This document shows positions 42,110 to 53,100 of a DNA stretch of 64,000 nt, piece by piece (within the stretch, counting starts at the first letter, position 1; each line of letters begins with the position of its first letter). The stretch is from positions 1-64,000 of the forward strand of contig RFVF01000022.1 in assembly GCA_009922615.1 (NCBI GenBank), read 5' to 3'. This stretch comes from Pseudomonadota bacterium (lineage in GTDB: Bacteria; Verrucomicrobiota; Verrucomicrobiia; Limisphaerales; SXTU01). The notes under the pieces were generated by a model. That model did no database searches, was not told the DNA's origin, and saw only the letters and a list, made by a program, of their open reading frames with translations. The translations under genes were made by a program, and so were the position numbers.

Positions 42110-43627
42110 TTACTTCGTGTCCGTGCGAAACGGGGATGCGGGTAGCCCGGCGCCGTTGTAGAGATTGCACGTCGGCCAATTTTCCCACGCGTAGCGCACA
42201 GCAACGGGTTGTTTCACGTCCGGGTGCGACACGATGACCTTGCCGCCTTCGATACGCGCGGTCGCGGGTTTCCACTGCTGGTCTTCGCCCGCAATGACGA
42301 AGCCCTTCAGTTCGCCGCCCTTCGCCACCAATCCGCCATCAGTGTGGGTGAAGCTCAAGACCACTTCACTCCCGCGCACTTGGTGGCCGGCCGGAAGCGG
42401 ACCGCTCGTGGCGAGCTTCTGTCCATACACCGTGCCCAACGCCCACGCGGCAAGACGGCGGCCCACGTCCTGTTTGTTCTTCGGGTGGATGTCTTTCTCC
42501 TCTCCGAGGTCGATGGTGATGGCCATTCCAGTGTCCTTGAGCTTGAGGGTCTGAAGCATCGCCTCGCGGACGAGCGGCCAGTCGCGGCCCGCGCCGCCGA
42601 AGTTTGGGAGCTGCACCCATGCGAAAGGAAAATCGTAGCCCCACCGCGCGCGCCAGTCGGTGACGAGCAGCGACAGTTGAGCGCGATAAAGCACCGCCTT
42701 CTCCGGCGTGGAGTTCGCCTCGCCCTGATACCACAGCGCCCCGCGAATGGCATAGGGGATGAGCGGCGCGATCTTGCCGTTGAAGAGCCCGCCCACGTTG
42801 CCCTTGCGCTCGGCCACGCTGGCGGGGTCGACGGGGCGCTTCGGCGCGGGCTTGCCTTCGGCCTTGGCCTTGGCGGCGGCTTCCTTCCACTTCGCCGTGT
42901 CAGCTTCAAACTTCGCCTTCGCCTGTGCGGGGTCCACGGGCTTGGCGGGTTTCCTGGCAGCCTCGAAGAAGGCTTTGAGTTCCGGCGCAGCCTGCTGCGT
43001 CTCGGGCGCAATCCACGATTCAATCGGCGTGCCGCCCACGGAAGAGTTGATGAGGCCGACGGGGACGTTGAGCGACCGATGAATCTCACGACCGAAAAAA
43101 TATGCAGTGGCGGAGAAGCGCCCGACGTTTTCCGGCGAGCAGATGACCCACTCGCCCTTGCCCGTGGTTTGCGCGGTGTTCGCCGCAGGCGAACCCTCGG
43201 TGAACATGCGAATGAGCGGGAACTTCGCGGCGGCCTGCTCCTGCTCGTAATCCTTCGCGCGGCTGACCTGCATGGCCATGTTGGATTGGCCCGAGCCAAG
43301 CCACACTTCCCCGACCAGCACGTCGGAGTAAGTGAGTGTGTTCGCGCCCTTCACCGTGAGCGTGTGCGGCCCGGCGGCCGAGAGCTTGGTGAGTTTCACA
43401 GACCACTTGCCGTCGGCGGCCGCCTTCGTCGCCGCGGTCTGGCCGGCGATGGACACAGTGATTTCCTCGCCCGGCGCGGCGGTGCCCCAGACGGGCACGG
43501 CGGTGTCGCGCTGGAGCACCATGTGATCGCCGAAGATGGCGGGGAGATTCACATCGGCGCGCGCGGTGACGGCGAGCAGCAATGTCAGGACTGCGGGCGT
43601 GACAAGTAGGGGCGAGCGGCGTTTCAT
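42110..43627 (-). CDS. Sialate O-acetylesterase, SGNH fold, exported
   Basis: About 505 residues from MKRRSPLLVTPAVLTLLLAV, a signal peptide. The N-terminal beta sandwich begins with LPAIFGDHMVLQRDTAVPVW. The SGNH/GDSL catalytic domain (DUF303) has WLGSGQSNMAMQ with the nucleophile Ser, GGTPIESWI, and LWYQGEANS with an oxyanion Asn. The C-terminal DIHPKNKQDVGRRLA supplies the Asp/His. Removes O-acetyl groups from sialic acids or other sugars in the periplasm. The loop around 250-290 is Lys/Ala rich. Only 30 bp separate its ATG from that of the divergent ThuA-like gene. Confidence 0.9.
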   Translation of the reverse strand: MKRRSPLLVTPAVLTLLLAVTARADVNLPAIFGDHMVLQRDTAVPVWGTAAPGEEITVSIAGQTAATKAAADGKWSVKLTKLSAAGPHTLTVKGANTLTYSDVLVGEVWLGSGQSNMAMQVSRAKDYEQEQAAAKFPLIRMFTEGSPAANTAQTTGKGEWVICSPENVGRFSATAYFFGREIHRSLNVPVGLINSSVGGTPIESWIAPETQQAAPELKAFFEAARKPAKPVDPAQAKAKFEADTAKWKEAAAKAKAEGKPAPKRPVDPASVAERKGNVGGLFNGKIAPLIPYAIRGALWYQGEANSTPEKAVLYRAQLSLLVTDWRARWGYDFPFAWVQLPNFGGAGRDWPLVREAMLQTLKLKDTGMAITIDLGEEKDIHPKNKQDVGRRLAAWALGTVYGQKLATSGPLPAGHQVRGSEVVLSFTHTDGGLVAKGGELKGFVIAGEDQQWKPATARIEGGKVIVSHPDVKQPVAVRYAWENWPTCNLYNGAGLPASPFRTDTK

Positions 43628-43657
43628 GGCGGTGTAAGCACTGAACATATTGTTGGC

Positions 43658-44512
43658 ATGAATGGACCCTTCCTTGCCCGGTTTGGTTACAGCCATCGCT
43701 GGCTGGCCTTTGCGTTCGGCCTGATCGCGACTGTCGCCACAGCAGTGGAACCAAAACGCTTGTTGATTCTAGGCCAAGGGCCAGATGGCCATCCGCCCGG
43801 CACGCACGAGTTCATGCCCGGGGCGCGCGTGGTGGAGCGGCTATTGAAACCCTTTCCTGCTGTGCGCGCCACCGTTGTGCGCGCCGATGAGCCGTGGGCC
43901 GATGGCCCGGCGTTACTCGATCAGGCCGATGGCGTCTTGCTACTGGTCACGCAAGGCGCGCAGTTCATGCAGATGAACCTCGAGCGGCACGCGGCCTTCA
44001 AACGCCTCGCCGCGCGGCAGGGCGGCATCGTGGCGTTGCATTGGGCCGTGGGCGCGAAGGATGAGAAGTTCATCGCCGGCCAACTCGATTTGCTCGGTGG
44101 CACGCGCGGCGGGCCACAGCGCAAATACAAAGTCCTCGAAACCGACGTGACCGTCGCCGCAAAGGATCACCCGGTTGTGGCGGGGATCGCGAACTTCCGC
44201 GTGCACGACGAGTTTTACTACCGGCTTGAGCTCAAGACCGGCGCACCGGGCTTCACGCCGTTGCTCACGGCCCGCGTGGACGACGCGGACGAAGTCGCGA
44301 GCTGGGCCTGGCAGCGACCCGACGGTGGGCGCTCGTTTGGCTACGTAGGCATTCACTTTCACGTCCACTGGGCGCGCGAGGATTACCAGCGGCTCGTCAC
44401 CCAAGGCGTGTTGTGGACGCTGGGGCAGCCCATCCCGAAGGATGGCGTGAAGGTCGGCGTCGAACCCGCCGTGCTGGAAATCAAACGGTCCGAAAACCCG
44501 GTTAAGAAATGA
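43658..44512 (+). CDS. ThuA-like domain protein (trehalose-utilisation family)
   Basis: 284 residues. An N-terminal signal-like helix (LAFAFGLIATVATAV) is followed by a flavodoxin/glutamine-amidotransferase-like fold with LLILGQGPDGHPPGTHEFMP, the core GIVALHWAVG and HDEFYYRLEL, then YVGIHFHVHWAREDYQRLV. ThuA-like proteins are common in PVC bacteria next to sugar-oxidising enzymes; the reaction is not established. Its TGA overlaps the ATG of the ceramidase-like gene (ATGA), so they are co-translated. Confidence 0.82.
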   Translation: MNGPFLARFGYSHRWLAFAFGLIATVATAVEPKRLLILGQGPDGHPPGTHEFMPGARVVERLLKPFPAVRATVVRADEPWADGPALLDQADGVLLLVTQGAQFMQMNLERHAAFKRLAARQGGIVALHWAVGAKDEKFIAGQLDLLGGTRGGPQRKYKVLETDVTVAAKDHPVVAGIANFRVHDEFYYRLELKTGAPGFTPLLTARVDDADEVASWAWQRPDGGRSFGYVGIHFHVHWAREDYQRLVTQGVLWTLGQPIPKDGVKVGVEPAVLEIKRSENPVKK

Positions 44513-45933
44513 GAACCCTGCTGTTGCTGCTCCTCAGCCTCCTCACGCTCCCGCTGGCCGCCGCCGACAAACCCAGGCAATTCCGCGCCGGAGCCGCCAC
44601 GAGCAACCTTACGCCCCCGATCGGCGGCGCGATCATCGGCGGCTTCCATCCGTTTCCCTCCACCCACATCCACGATGAGCTGAACGCGCGCTGTCTCGTC
44701 CTCGACAACGGCGAGACGCGGCTGGCCATCGTCGTCTGCGATCTGCTCGGCGCGTCCCGCGAAGTCTTCGACGAAGCCCGGAAGCTCGTGACCGAAGAGA
44801 CGGGCCTGCCCGGCGCGCATCTACTCATGTCCGCCACCCACACGCATTCTGCCACGAGCGCGCTGGGCACGAATCGTTTTCAAATCAACAACCCGTTGGA
44901 TCCCTATCAGGCGTTCGTCGCGCGCCGCATTGCCGACGGCGTGCGCCGGGCGATGAACAACCTCGCCCCCGCGCGCATCGGCTGGGGGACGGGCAGCGAG
45001 CCCAGGCATGTTTTCAACCGCCGCTGGTTCCTCAAGCCCGGCACGATGCCGATGAATCCCTTTGGCAGCACCAACGACCTCGTGAAGATGAATCCCGGCC
45101 GCGCGAGCAAGGACCTCGACAAGCCCGCCGGCCCGACCGATCCCGAGGTTTGTCTCCTGAGCGTGCAGACGCCCGAGGGCCGCCCCATCGCCGTGCTAGC
45201 GAACTACTCGCTGCACTACGTCGGTGGCGTCGGCCCGGGGCACATCTCGGCGGATTACTTCGCGATTTTTTGCGACCGGCTCCAGGAGCTGTTGCACGCG
45301 GACCGGCAGACGCCGGCCTTCGTCGGCCTGCTCGCCAACGGCACCAGCGGCAACATCAACAACATTGATTTCACCCAGCCCGGCGTGAAGCAGGAGAATT
45401 ACGCGCAGATGCGTCTCGTCGCCAACGACCTCGCGCAGGTTGCGTTCACAGCCCTCCAAGGCATCACCTACCACGATTGGGTGCCGCTCGGCGGGCAACT
45501 GCGCGAACTCGAAGTGGGCACCCGACGCCCGACCCCCGAGCAAATCAACCGTGCGAAGGAAATCCTGGCCCGGCCAAAAACTCTACCGCGCGCTGCGACG
45601 CTCGAGGAAATCTACGCCGAACGCACGCTGGGCATGGCGCAATATCCCGCACGACTCAACATTCCCATCCAGGCCCTGCGCGTGGGCGACGTGGGCATCA
45701 CGGGGATTCCCTGCGAAACTTTTGTCGAGACCGGCTTGGAGCTGAAGGCCCGCAATCCGTTCAAGCCGAGCTTCACTCACTCCATCGCGAACGGCTATTA
45801 CGGCTACCTCCCCACGCCCGAGCAGCACCGGCTTGGCGGCTACGAAACGTGGCTGGGGACCAACCGCTTGGAGGAGCAAGGCTCGGTGAAAATCGTCACC
45901 GCGTTGCTGGAGATGCTGGCCAAGCTGAAGTAA
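44509..45933 (+). CDS. Exported neutral/alkaline-ceramidase-like protein
   Basis: 474 residues with a signal peptide (MRTLLLLLLSLLTLPLAAA). The N-terminal ceramidase-like domain reads AGAATSNLTPPIGG, LVLDNGETRLAIVVCDLLG and MSATHTHSATSA, where the HTH histidines match the family's zinc ligands. Further on are ANYSLHYVGG (a third histidine) and LLANGTSGNINNIDF. True ceramidases are about 650 residues, so this is the shorter 'N-terminal domain only' form seen in Planctomycetes and Verrucomicrobia, whose substrate is unknown. Coupled to the ThuA-like gene. Confidence 0.83.
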   Translation: MRTLLLLLLSLLTLPLAAADKPRQFRAGAATSNLTPPIGGAIIGGFHPFPSTHIHDELNARCLVLDNGETRLAIVVCDLLGASREVFDEARKLVTEETGLPGAHLLMSATHTHSATSALGTNRFQINNPLDPYQAFVARRIADGVRRAMNNLAPARIGWGTGSEPRHVFNRRWFLKPGTMPMNPFGSTNDLVKMNPGRASKDLDKPAGPTDPEVCLLSVQTPEGRPIAVLANYSLHYVGGVGPGHISADYFAIFCDRLQELLHADRQTPAFVGLLANGTSGNINNIDFTQPGVKQENYAQMRLVANDLAQVAFTALQGITYHDWVPLGGQLRELEVGTRRPTPEQINRAKEILARPKTLPRAATLEEIYAERTLGMAQYPARLNIPIQALRVGDVGITGIPCETFVETGLELKARNPFKPSFTHSIANGYYGYLPTPEQHRLGGYETWLGTNRLEEQGSVKIVTALLEMLAKLK

Positions 45934-46088
45934 CGCACCGCTCTCAATCACGGTCAACCACGCCCGACGCTGGAATTTCCGCCCAAGCAACTTCACCATC
46001 ATGCTGATGTGGTTGGGCCGATTGACTCCCCTCCGAGCGTTTCAAGTTGGCAATCACCCCGCTTTCCGGTAGTCACCCGCGCCGAAAC

Positions 46089-47921
46089 ATGGCCGACGAA
46101 AAAACGAAGCACAATTACGACGAGAGCAAGGTCAAGACCCTCTCCAGCATCGAGCACATCCGCCTGCGCACCGGCATGTATATCGGGCGCATTGGCTCCG
46201 GCGCGCATTACGACGACGGCTGCTACATCCTGCTCAAGGAGGTCATCGACAACGCGATCGATGAGTTCATCATGGGCTACGGCAAGCAGGTGGAGATCAA
46301 GGTCGAGGGCAACCGTGTCCGCGTGCGCGACTTCGGCCGCGGCATTCCGCTGGGCAAAATCGTGGACTGCGTCTCGCAGATCAACACCGGCGCGAAATAC
46401 AACAACGAGGTCTTCCAGTTCAGCGTCGGCCTCAACGGCGTCGGCACCAAGGCCGTCAACGCCCTCTCCAAGGACTTCACGGTGCGCAGCCATCGCGACG
46501 GTGAGTTCGCCGAGGCGACGTTCAAGCAGGGCAAGCTGAAGAAGGAAAATCGGGGCAAGACCACCGAGCCCAACGGCACGTTCGTCGAGTTCGAGCCGGA
46601 CCCGACCATCTTCAAAGACAGCGAGTTCAAGCCGGAGTTCATCGAGAAGCGACTGCGCCACTACAGCTACCTGAACTCCGGGCTGCGCCTCATCTTCAAC
46701 GGCAACGAGTTCGTCTCCCGCCACGGCTTGCTGGATTTGGTGATGGAGGATCTGGCGGGCGACAACGCCGAGCCGATCTACCCGCCGCTGCACTTCACGA
46801 GCAAGACGCTGGAGTTCTGTTTCACGCACACCAACAGCCGCTACGGCGAGAGTTTCTTCTCGTTCGTCAACGGCCAATATACCAGCGACGGCGGCACGCA
46901 CCTGAGCGCGTTCCGCGAGGGCCTGCTGAAAGCCGTGAACGAATACTCGAAGAAGGGCTACGAAGGCGACGATGTGCGTGAGTGCATGGTCGGCGCGGTG
47001 GCGATCCGGCTCCAAGACCCGCTCTTTGAGTCGCAGACCAAGAACAAACTGGGCAACACCGAAATCCGCACCGAGCTCGTGAACAAAGTGCGCGAGGAAC
47101 TGCTGCACTTCTTCAACCGCAACAAAGCCGTCGCCGAACAAATCCTCGCGAAAGTCGAGGACACCAAGCAACTGCGAAAGGAATTGCAGGACGTGAAGAA
47201 GCTCGCGCGCGAACGCGCCAAGGCCGTCACGTTGCGCATCCCGCAGTTAAAAGACTGCAAAATCCACTTCGACCGCAAGAAGGACAAGGGCCGCGGCTCG
47301 ATGATTTTCATCTGCGAGGGCCAGTCCGCCGCCGGCTCCATCACGAGCTGCCGTGACGTGAACACGCAGGCGGTCTTCACCTTGAAGGGCAAACCGCTCA
47401 ACGTGTGGGATCTCAAGCGCGACATCGTTTACAAGAACGATGAGCTCTACAACCTGATGAGCGCGCTGGACATCGAGGACAACCTCGACGGCCTGCGTTA
47501 CGAGAAGGTGATCCTCGCGACGGACGCGGACGTAGATGGCATGCACATTCGGAACCTGATGATCACCTACTTCATGAAGTTCTTCGAGCAGGTGGTCCAC
47601 GACGGCCATCTCTACGTGCTGGAGACGCCGCTCTTCCGCGTGCGCAACAAGCACGAGACAATCTACTGCTACACCGAAGCCGAGCGCGACGCGGCAAGTG
47701 CGAAGCTGGGCAAGAGCTGCGAGATCACGCGCTTCAAGGGCCTCGGGGAAATCTCGCCGAACGAGTTCAAGCAGTTCATCGGCAAGGGCATGAAGATGAG
47801 CCGCGTGGAATACGCATCAAAAATCGACGCCGCTGACATTCTGACCTTCTACATGGGCAAGAACACGCCCGAGCGGAAGGACTACATCATGGGCAACCTC
47901 GTCGTGACGGTGGAGGAATGA
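46089..47921 (+). CDS. parE: DNA topoisomerase IV subunit B (type IIA ATPase subunit)
   Basis: 610 residues. The GHKL ATPase site is EVIDNAIDEFIMG (catalytic Glu and Mg Asn), DFGRGIPLGK and VGLNGVGTKAVNAL (phosphate loop). The transducer part has an essential Lys in SQTKNKLGN. The TOPRIM domain has CEGQSAAGSITSCRDVN and the Asp motif ATDADVDGMHIRNL. The EGQSAAGS variant, instead of EGDSAGGS, is that of the Bacteroidetes-like ParE group. With the following gene it forms the A2B2 decatenase. Start at ATG 46089. The gap to parC is 27 bp. Confidence 0.93.
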   Translation: MADEKTKHNYDESKVKTLSSIEHIRLRTGMYIGRIGSGAHYDDGCYILLKEVIDNAIDEFIMGYGKQVEIKVEGNRVRVRDFGRGIPLGKIVDCVSQINTGAKYNNEVFQFSVGLNGVGTKAVNALSKDFTVRSHRDGEFAEATFKQGKLKKENRGKTTEPNGTFVEFEPDPTIFKDSEFKPEFIEKRLRHYSYLNSGLRLIFNGNEFVSRHGLLDLVMEDLAGDNAEPIYPPLHFTSKTLEFCFTHTNSRYGESFFSFVNGQYTSDGGTHLSAFREGLLKAVNEYSKKGYEGDDVRECMVGAVAIRLQDPLFESQTKNKLGNTEIRTELVNKVREELLHFFNRNKAVAEQILAKVEDTKQLRKELQDVKKLARERAKAVTLRIPQLKDCKIHFDRKKDKGRGSMIFICEGQSAAGSITSCRDVNTQAVFTLKGKPLNVWDLKRDIVYKNDELYNLMSALDIEDNLDGLRYEKVILATDADVDGMHIRNLMITYFMKFFEQVVHDGHLYVLETPLFRVRNKHETIYCYTEAERDAASAKLGKSCEITRFKGLGEISPNEFKQFIGKGMKMSRVEYASKIDAADILTFYMGKNTPERKDYIMGNLVVTVEE

Positions 47922-47948
47922 CCGCCGCGACGGCTTCTCGCACAAGCC

Positions 47949-50087
47949 ATGTCAGCCAAACCTCATAGCGATCCCAATCAGCCCGAATTACCGATGGACG
48001 ACACGAAGAAGCCTTCAGCCGCAGCCAAGCCTGCTGTAGCCAGTGAACCTGCCACCCTTACCCCCGCCAACGGCAACGGCGGCACGCACATCGTCGCCGA
48101 AGAAACGCCGGGGTTGACGCACCGCGTCTTCGCGCCGGAGAACCGCGAACTGCCGCTCCACCGCCGCGTGGACAAGGGCTTCCTCGAATACGCCTCCTAC
48201 GTCATCCGCGACCGCGCCATCCCCAATCTCGAAGACGGTCTGAAGCCCGTGCAACGCCGCATCCTCTGGACGCTGCACCGCTCCGATGACGGGCGGTTCG
48301 TGAAGGTTGCCAACATCGTCGGCGATTGCATGAAGTATCACCCGCACGGCGATGCTTCCATCGGCGACGCGCTCGTGGTGCTGGCGAACAAGCGCTACCT
48401 CATCGAGGGACAGGGCAACTTCGGCAACATCTTCACCGGTGATCCCGCCGCCGCGCCACGTTACATTGAGTGCCGTCTCACCGAACTGGCGCGGACCGAG
48501 GTCTTCAACGACGAGATCACGCAGTTTGTGCCCAGCTACGACGGGCGCAACAAGGAACCGGTGATGCTGCCCAGCAAGCTGCCGCTCACGTTGATGCTCG
48601 GCGCGGAGGGCATCGCTGTCGGCTTGTCCTGCAAAATACTGCCGCACAATTTCCCCGAGCTGCTGGAGGCACAGATTTGCATCCTGAAGAAGCTGCCCTT
48701 CCGCTGCCTGCCGGATTTCCCCACCGGCGGCCAGATGGACGCGCGGGATTATCAGGACGGCAAGGGCAGCGTGAAGGTGCGCGCCAAGATCAAGGAGAAG
48801 GACGAGAGCACCGTCGTCATCAAGGAACTCCCGCCCGGCACGACCACCGAGTCACTCACCAACTCCATCGAGGACGCCGTCGCCAAGGGCAAGCTCAAGG
48901 TCAAGTCCATCAACGACTTCACCTCCGAGGACGTCGAGATCGAGATCAAGGCCCCGAACGGCGTCAGCGCGCAGCAGCTCACCGATGCGCTTTTCGCCTT
49001 CACCGACTGCGAAGTCACCATCAACAGCCGCATCACCGTCATTCGCCAGCAGCGGCCCGTGGAGCTGACCGTCAGCGAAGTCCTGCGCGAGAACACCGAC
49101 CAGCTCGTGCGCCTGCTCCAGCAGGAACTCGAACTCAAGCAACGCCAGCTCCAGGACGAACTGCACTTCCGCACGCTCGAACGCATCTTCATCGAAGAGC
49201 GCATCTACAAGGCCATCGAGAAGTGCAAAACCAACGACGCCGTGAAAGCCGCCGTCATGGATGGCTTCGTCCCCTTCCGCAAGGAACTCGTGCGCGACCT
49301 GGCCGAGGAAGATGTCGAGCGCCTGCTGCAAGTCCGCATCCGCCGCATCTCGCTTTTCGACATCAACCAGCACCGCGAAGAGATGGAGAAGACGCGGGCT
49401 GAACTCGCCGAGACGCAGAAGCACCTCAAGAACGTCACGAAGTTTGCCATTGGCCACCTCGAAGCGTTGCTCGCCAAATACGGCCCGATTTACCCGCGCC
49501 TCACCACCAAGTCCGCCCGCCACGAGGAGGTGGACGTGAAGGCCGTCGCGTTCAAGGCCTTCAAGGTCAGCTACGACCGCGCCACCGGCTACGTGGGCTA
49601 CAAGGCCAACGGCGACGAGTTCAAACTGGACTGCACCAAGTTCGACAAGCTGCTGCTCGTCTTCAAGGACGGCACCTACAAGGTCACCGAGCTGGCGGAA
49701 AAACTCTTCGTCGGGCCCGACCTCATTTACCTCAGCCTGCCCGACCGCGAGCGGGTGTTCACCTGCGCCTACACGGACCGCAATGCCAGCTACCTCAAGC
49801 GCTTCACCTTCGGCGGCACGATCCTAGACAAGACCTACAACTGCATCCCGGAAAAATCGCGAATCCTGCTCTTCACGCCCGACACGCCGAAGGTGCTCTA
49901 CATTCGCTACAAGCCCGCGCCGCACCAGAAGGTCTCCCAGCAAACCTGCGACCCATCCAAGATCGAAGTCCGCAGCCCTAAAACTCTGGGCCGCCAGCTC
50001 TCGATCAAGGACATCAGTAGCGTGACCCCCGAGCCCACGCGGGGTTGGGATGAAGCAGCAGCGACGACGGAGATCGTGTTCGTTTGA
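47949..50087 (+). CDS. parC: DNA topoisomerase IV subunit A
   Basis: 712 residues. A disordered Pro/Ala-rich N-terminal extension (about 1-65) precedes the breakage-reunion domain, with YVIRDRAIPNLEDGLKPVQR, GDCMKYHPHGDASIGDALV (the quinolone-contact region), and the catalytic Tyr in APRYIECRLTELA. A coiled-coil tower and a short beta-pinwheel-like C-terminus follow. The C-terminal domain is much shorter than in GyrA and lacks a GyrA box, supporting the ParC call. It converges on a giant surface-protein gene. Confidence 0.92.
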   Translation: MSAKPHSDPNQPELPMDDTKKPSAAAKPAVASEPATLTPANGNGGTHIVAEETPGLTHRVFAPENRELPLHRRVDKGFLEYASYVIRDRAIPNLEDGLKPVQRRILWTLHRSDDGRFVKVANIVGDCMKYHPHGDASIGDALVVLANKRYLIEGQGNFGNIFTGDPAAAPRYIECRLTELARTEVFNDEITQFVPSYDGRNKEPVMLPSKLPLTLMLGAEGIAVGLSCKILPHNFPELLEAQICILKKLPFRCLPDFPTGGQMDARDYQDGKGSVKVRAKIKEKDESTVVIKELPPGTTTESLTNSIEDAVAKGKLKVKSINDFTSEDVEIEIKAPNGVSAQQLTDALFAFTDCEVTINSRITVIRQQRPVELTVSEVLRENTDQLVRLLQQELELKQRQLQDELHFRTLERIFIEERIYKAIEKCKTNDAVKAAVMDGFVPFRKELVRDLAEEDVERLLQVRIRRISLFDINQHREEMEKTRAELAETQKHLKNVTKFAIGHLEALLAKYGPIYPRLTTKSARHEEVDVKAVAFKAFKVSYDRATGYVGYKANGDEFKLDCTKFDKLLLVFKDGTYKVTELAEKLFVGPDLIYLSLPDRERVFTCAYTDRNASYLKRFTFGGTILDKTYNCIPEKSRILLFTPDTPKVLYIRYKPAPHQKVSQQTCDPSKIEVRSPKTLGRQLSIKDISSVTPEPTRGWDEAAATTEIVFV

Positions 50088-50120
50088 ATGCTTGAACGGC
50101 TGGAAGAAATCCAGCTCGGC

Positions 50121-53100
50121 TCAAGGCTCGACGAGGCGGACGCGGAAGAATTGCGGGCCGGTGGGGCGCGGGGTTTGGAATTCCACTTCGCGGCCGTCGC
50201 CCAAGATGTTGGTGGCGATTGCCGTCCAGTTAGTGCCGCCGAGTGCGGGGGAAACTTCGAGGAGGTAGGTCTTGCCGGGGGCCGTGGGCCAGCGCAAGCG
50301 CGGGCCGCCGGAGAGCAGGCCGGGCGCACGCAGGGCAAGCGCCGAGGTGGCGTCGTTGGGATTGGTGCCGGCGCGGAATTCCGCCCAGTTGGGGATGCCA
50401 TCGCCGTCGGCGTCCGCACTGGCGGCGGAGAGGAGATTGCTCAAAGTCCCGAAGTGTTTCAGTCGCCAGGCGTCAGGGATGCCATCGTTCCACGAGGAGG
50501 CGGTGCGGGCACGGGTCGTGATCAAGCCAGCCTCGACGCGCGCGGGCACGGTGCCAATGCCGGCGGGGGAGGCGGAGGCGTGATCGAAGCGGACGGCGTA
50601 GGCGGCGTTGGCATCCGCCCCGGCGGGCAGGGTGATGATGAGGGTGCCGACGGCGGCATCGCCGCTGAGGCCGGCCACGGCGTTGTTCAACCAAGCGGCT
50701 CCGAAGGCGCTGCCGTGGGCCTCGCTCATGGAGGGGGTGCCGACGGCGGGGTCAGGAACGAATTGCACAGGGACGGTGAGCGCGGGCGAGCCTTCGAGGG
50801 GAACGACGTTGAGGTTCAGTGCGAGCACGCGCAGGGGGGTGACTCCGGTGACGCGGGCAGTGATGGGGATGTTCAAGGTCTGCCCGGCACCTGCCACACT
50901 TTCGCCAGCGGTGAACACAACGGAGGTGGGATCACCAAGGATACCCAGTGCCTGAGCTGAACGGCCTGAGCGCGGGGCAGGAGCCGGGGCACTGGAGACG
51001 GACTGGCCGACGAGGCCGCGAAAGGAGTTCGAGCTGGCGAAGGCGTATTGCACGCCGTTGGAGCGGAAGCGCATGAAGTTGGTGAGCGAGGCATCCAGCG
51101 AGCGGCGGAAAGTGACGAAGAGGTCGGCGACATCCAGCGTGCCATCCCCGAAGGCGATGAAGTTGATGTTGGTCTCGCTGCCGAGGGAAACTGAACCGGT
51201 GTAGTTGGTGTCGCGGCGCAGCAGGCCGGTGGGCGGGTCGTTGGTGCCGGTGCCGCAGCAGGAGTCCATGGCATCGGCGAAGTCGCTCCCCGGCAGCGGG
51301 ACGTTGAAGAAGCCGGGGAAGACCACGGCAGCGAAGACTTGTGCAACGTCGTTAGCCAGCAAGTTGGTGTCCCCAAAGTCTGGGGCATTGAACCAGCGGA
51401 AGGGAACGGCGTCCCCGACGAGGTAAGCCGGCGAACCGATGGTGACGGTTTGCGAGGCCAGAAGCGCACCGTTGGTCGGGTTGGCAATGTAAACGTCATC
51501 CTTGATACCGTCCGACGTAGCGGAAGGGCGGAGGATGTTGATGCCGTAGGTGCTGCCGTTGGTAACGCCGTTGGTGGGAACGACGAAACCAAACGCGCCG
51601 ACGATCACCTGGCCGCCACCACTATCGAAGAGGGTGTTGTGGACGGCGGAATATTTGATGAGATCCTGGCCGATGGTGTTGTAGTAGTTGGTGTCGGGCG
51701 GTTGCGTGACCCAGCCAACACCGATGAGGTTGTTATTGGTGAAGAGCAAATTAGTGAACCCGCCAGTGGGGGTCAGGGACAGCGGCGGGATAATGCTGTA
51801 GGTAACCGGCGTGGTGTTGTTCTTGTTCAGAAGACGAGATTGAAAGGCCACGAGGCTGTTGGTGGAGGACAAGGCTGGCGCGGCGAGGTTGGAAACCGAC
51901 AGGCCAAACTGAAGCGTATACATTTTCTGACCGGGCAAAAGGGTCAGGACCACGGGTGAGTAGTTGGTCTGCCCGGCGGCCGCGATGAACTGGCTAGAGC
52001 CTTCACCGTTCTGGAAGCCGAAGGAGATGGTGTTGGCAACGAAGTTGGACGGGGAGAACGTGGTGGAGACCGTGAAGCTGGGCGAGTAGCTGGTCTTGAA
52101 GGCCCGCGCCTTGAACACCAAGTCCGACGAGATCGGACCCAAGTTCAACGTGCCGCTGGTCGTCAAGAAGTTCGAGCTACTGACGACGTTTGTCGGGTCA
52201 ACCCCGTTGGTAGTGTAATAAATCTGCGCTCCGACCGTGGCGTTGCTGATGGTGAACGAGGCAGCGTTATTTCCGGTGACCTGCGGGCTAGCCGTCACAA
52301 ATTGAAAGCGAGCCTTGACCACACCGCTGGAAATCCGGCCGCCCGCGATGCTTTGCGCCTTGATGGTCAGGTCCGGCAGCGGGGCCACCAAGGACTGCGG
52401 GGCCGGAGAGTTCAAAGTATAAGTCGTCACTGTGGTGGACGGAGCGGGCACGGTGTCGTTGAAGGGATCGACCGGCGTCGCACCCGAGCTCAACAGGGTG
52501 GAGACGTTGGCCTCGGCGGTGACAGCGATGATGGCGTCGTTGTTGAAAACGCCGTCGGTGATGGCCGTGAACACCGGCGTGACGGTCCCGGTGCTCAGGT
52601 TAGTCACAAGCGTGATGACGCCGATGGACGGATTGGCGATCGGCGGCTGGGCCGGGGTCTGCTGCACGCGCCGGATGGCCCGGTTGCCCGAGTCAACCAC
52701 CAGATACGCTCCGTTGGCCGTATCAGCTGCCAGGCCAATGGGAGAATTGAACCGCGCCGTGCTCGTCGCGCCGTTGACCAAGCCGACCTGGCCGGGCGAA
52801 CCAACGGAAGTCTCAATCGAGTAAGTGCTAATGCTCGTGTTCGTGTAGAGGCGGCGCAACGTGTGGTTGCCGGAGTCGGTGATGAGCAGGCCAGCGCTGG
52901 CACCCATCCACACCAGTCCGCGCGGGCTGGAGAGCTGCGCGCTCAACGCCACCGGGAATGTATCCGCGCTACCGGACACCCCGGTGCCAGCGCGGACCGT
53001 GACTACGTTGTTGGTGTCGATGGTCTTGATCTGGTTATTCAACGTGTCGGCCACCCACAACATGCCGTTGTCGCCGACGGCCACACCGTTGGGCTGGTTC

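Noticed and set aside
50088-50960. 290-codon Gly/Ala-rich plus-strand frame after parC
   Set aside because: Antisense to the C-terminal calcium-binding region of surface protein 1; no start signal or domain.
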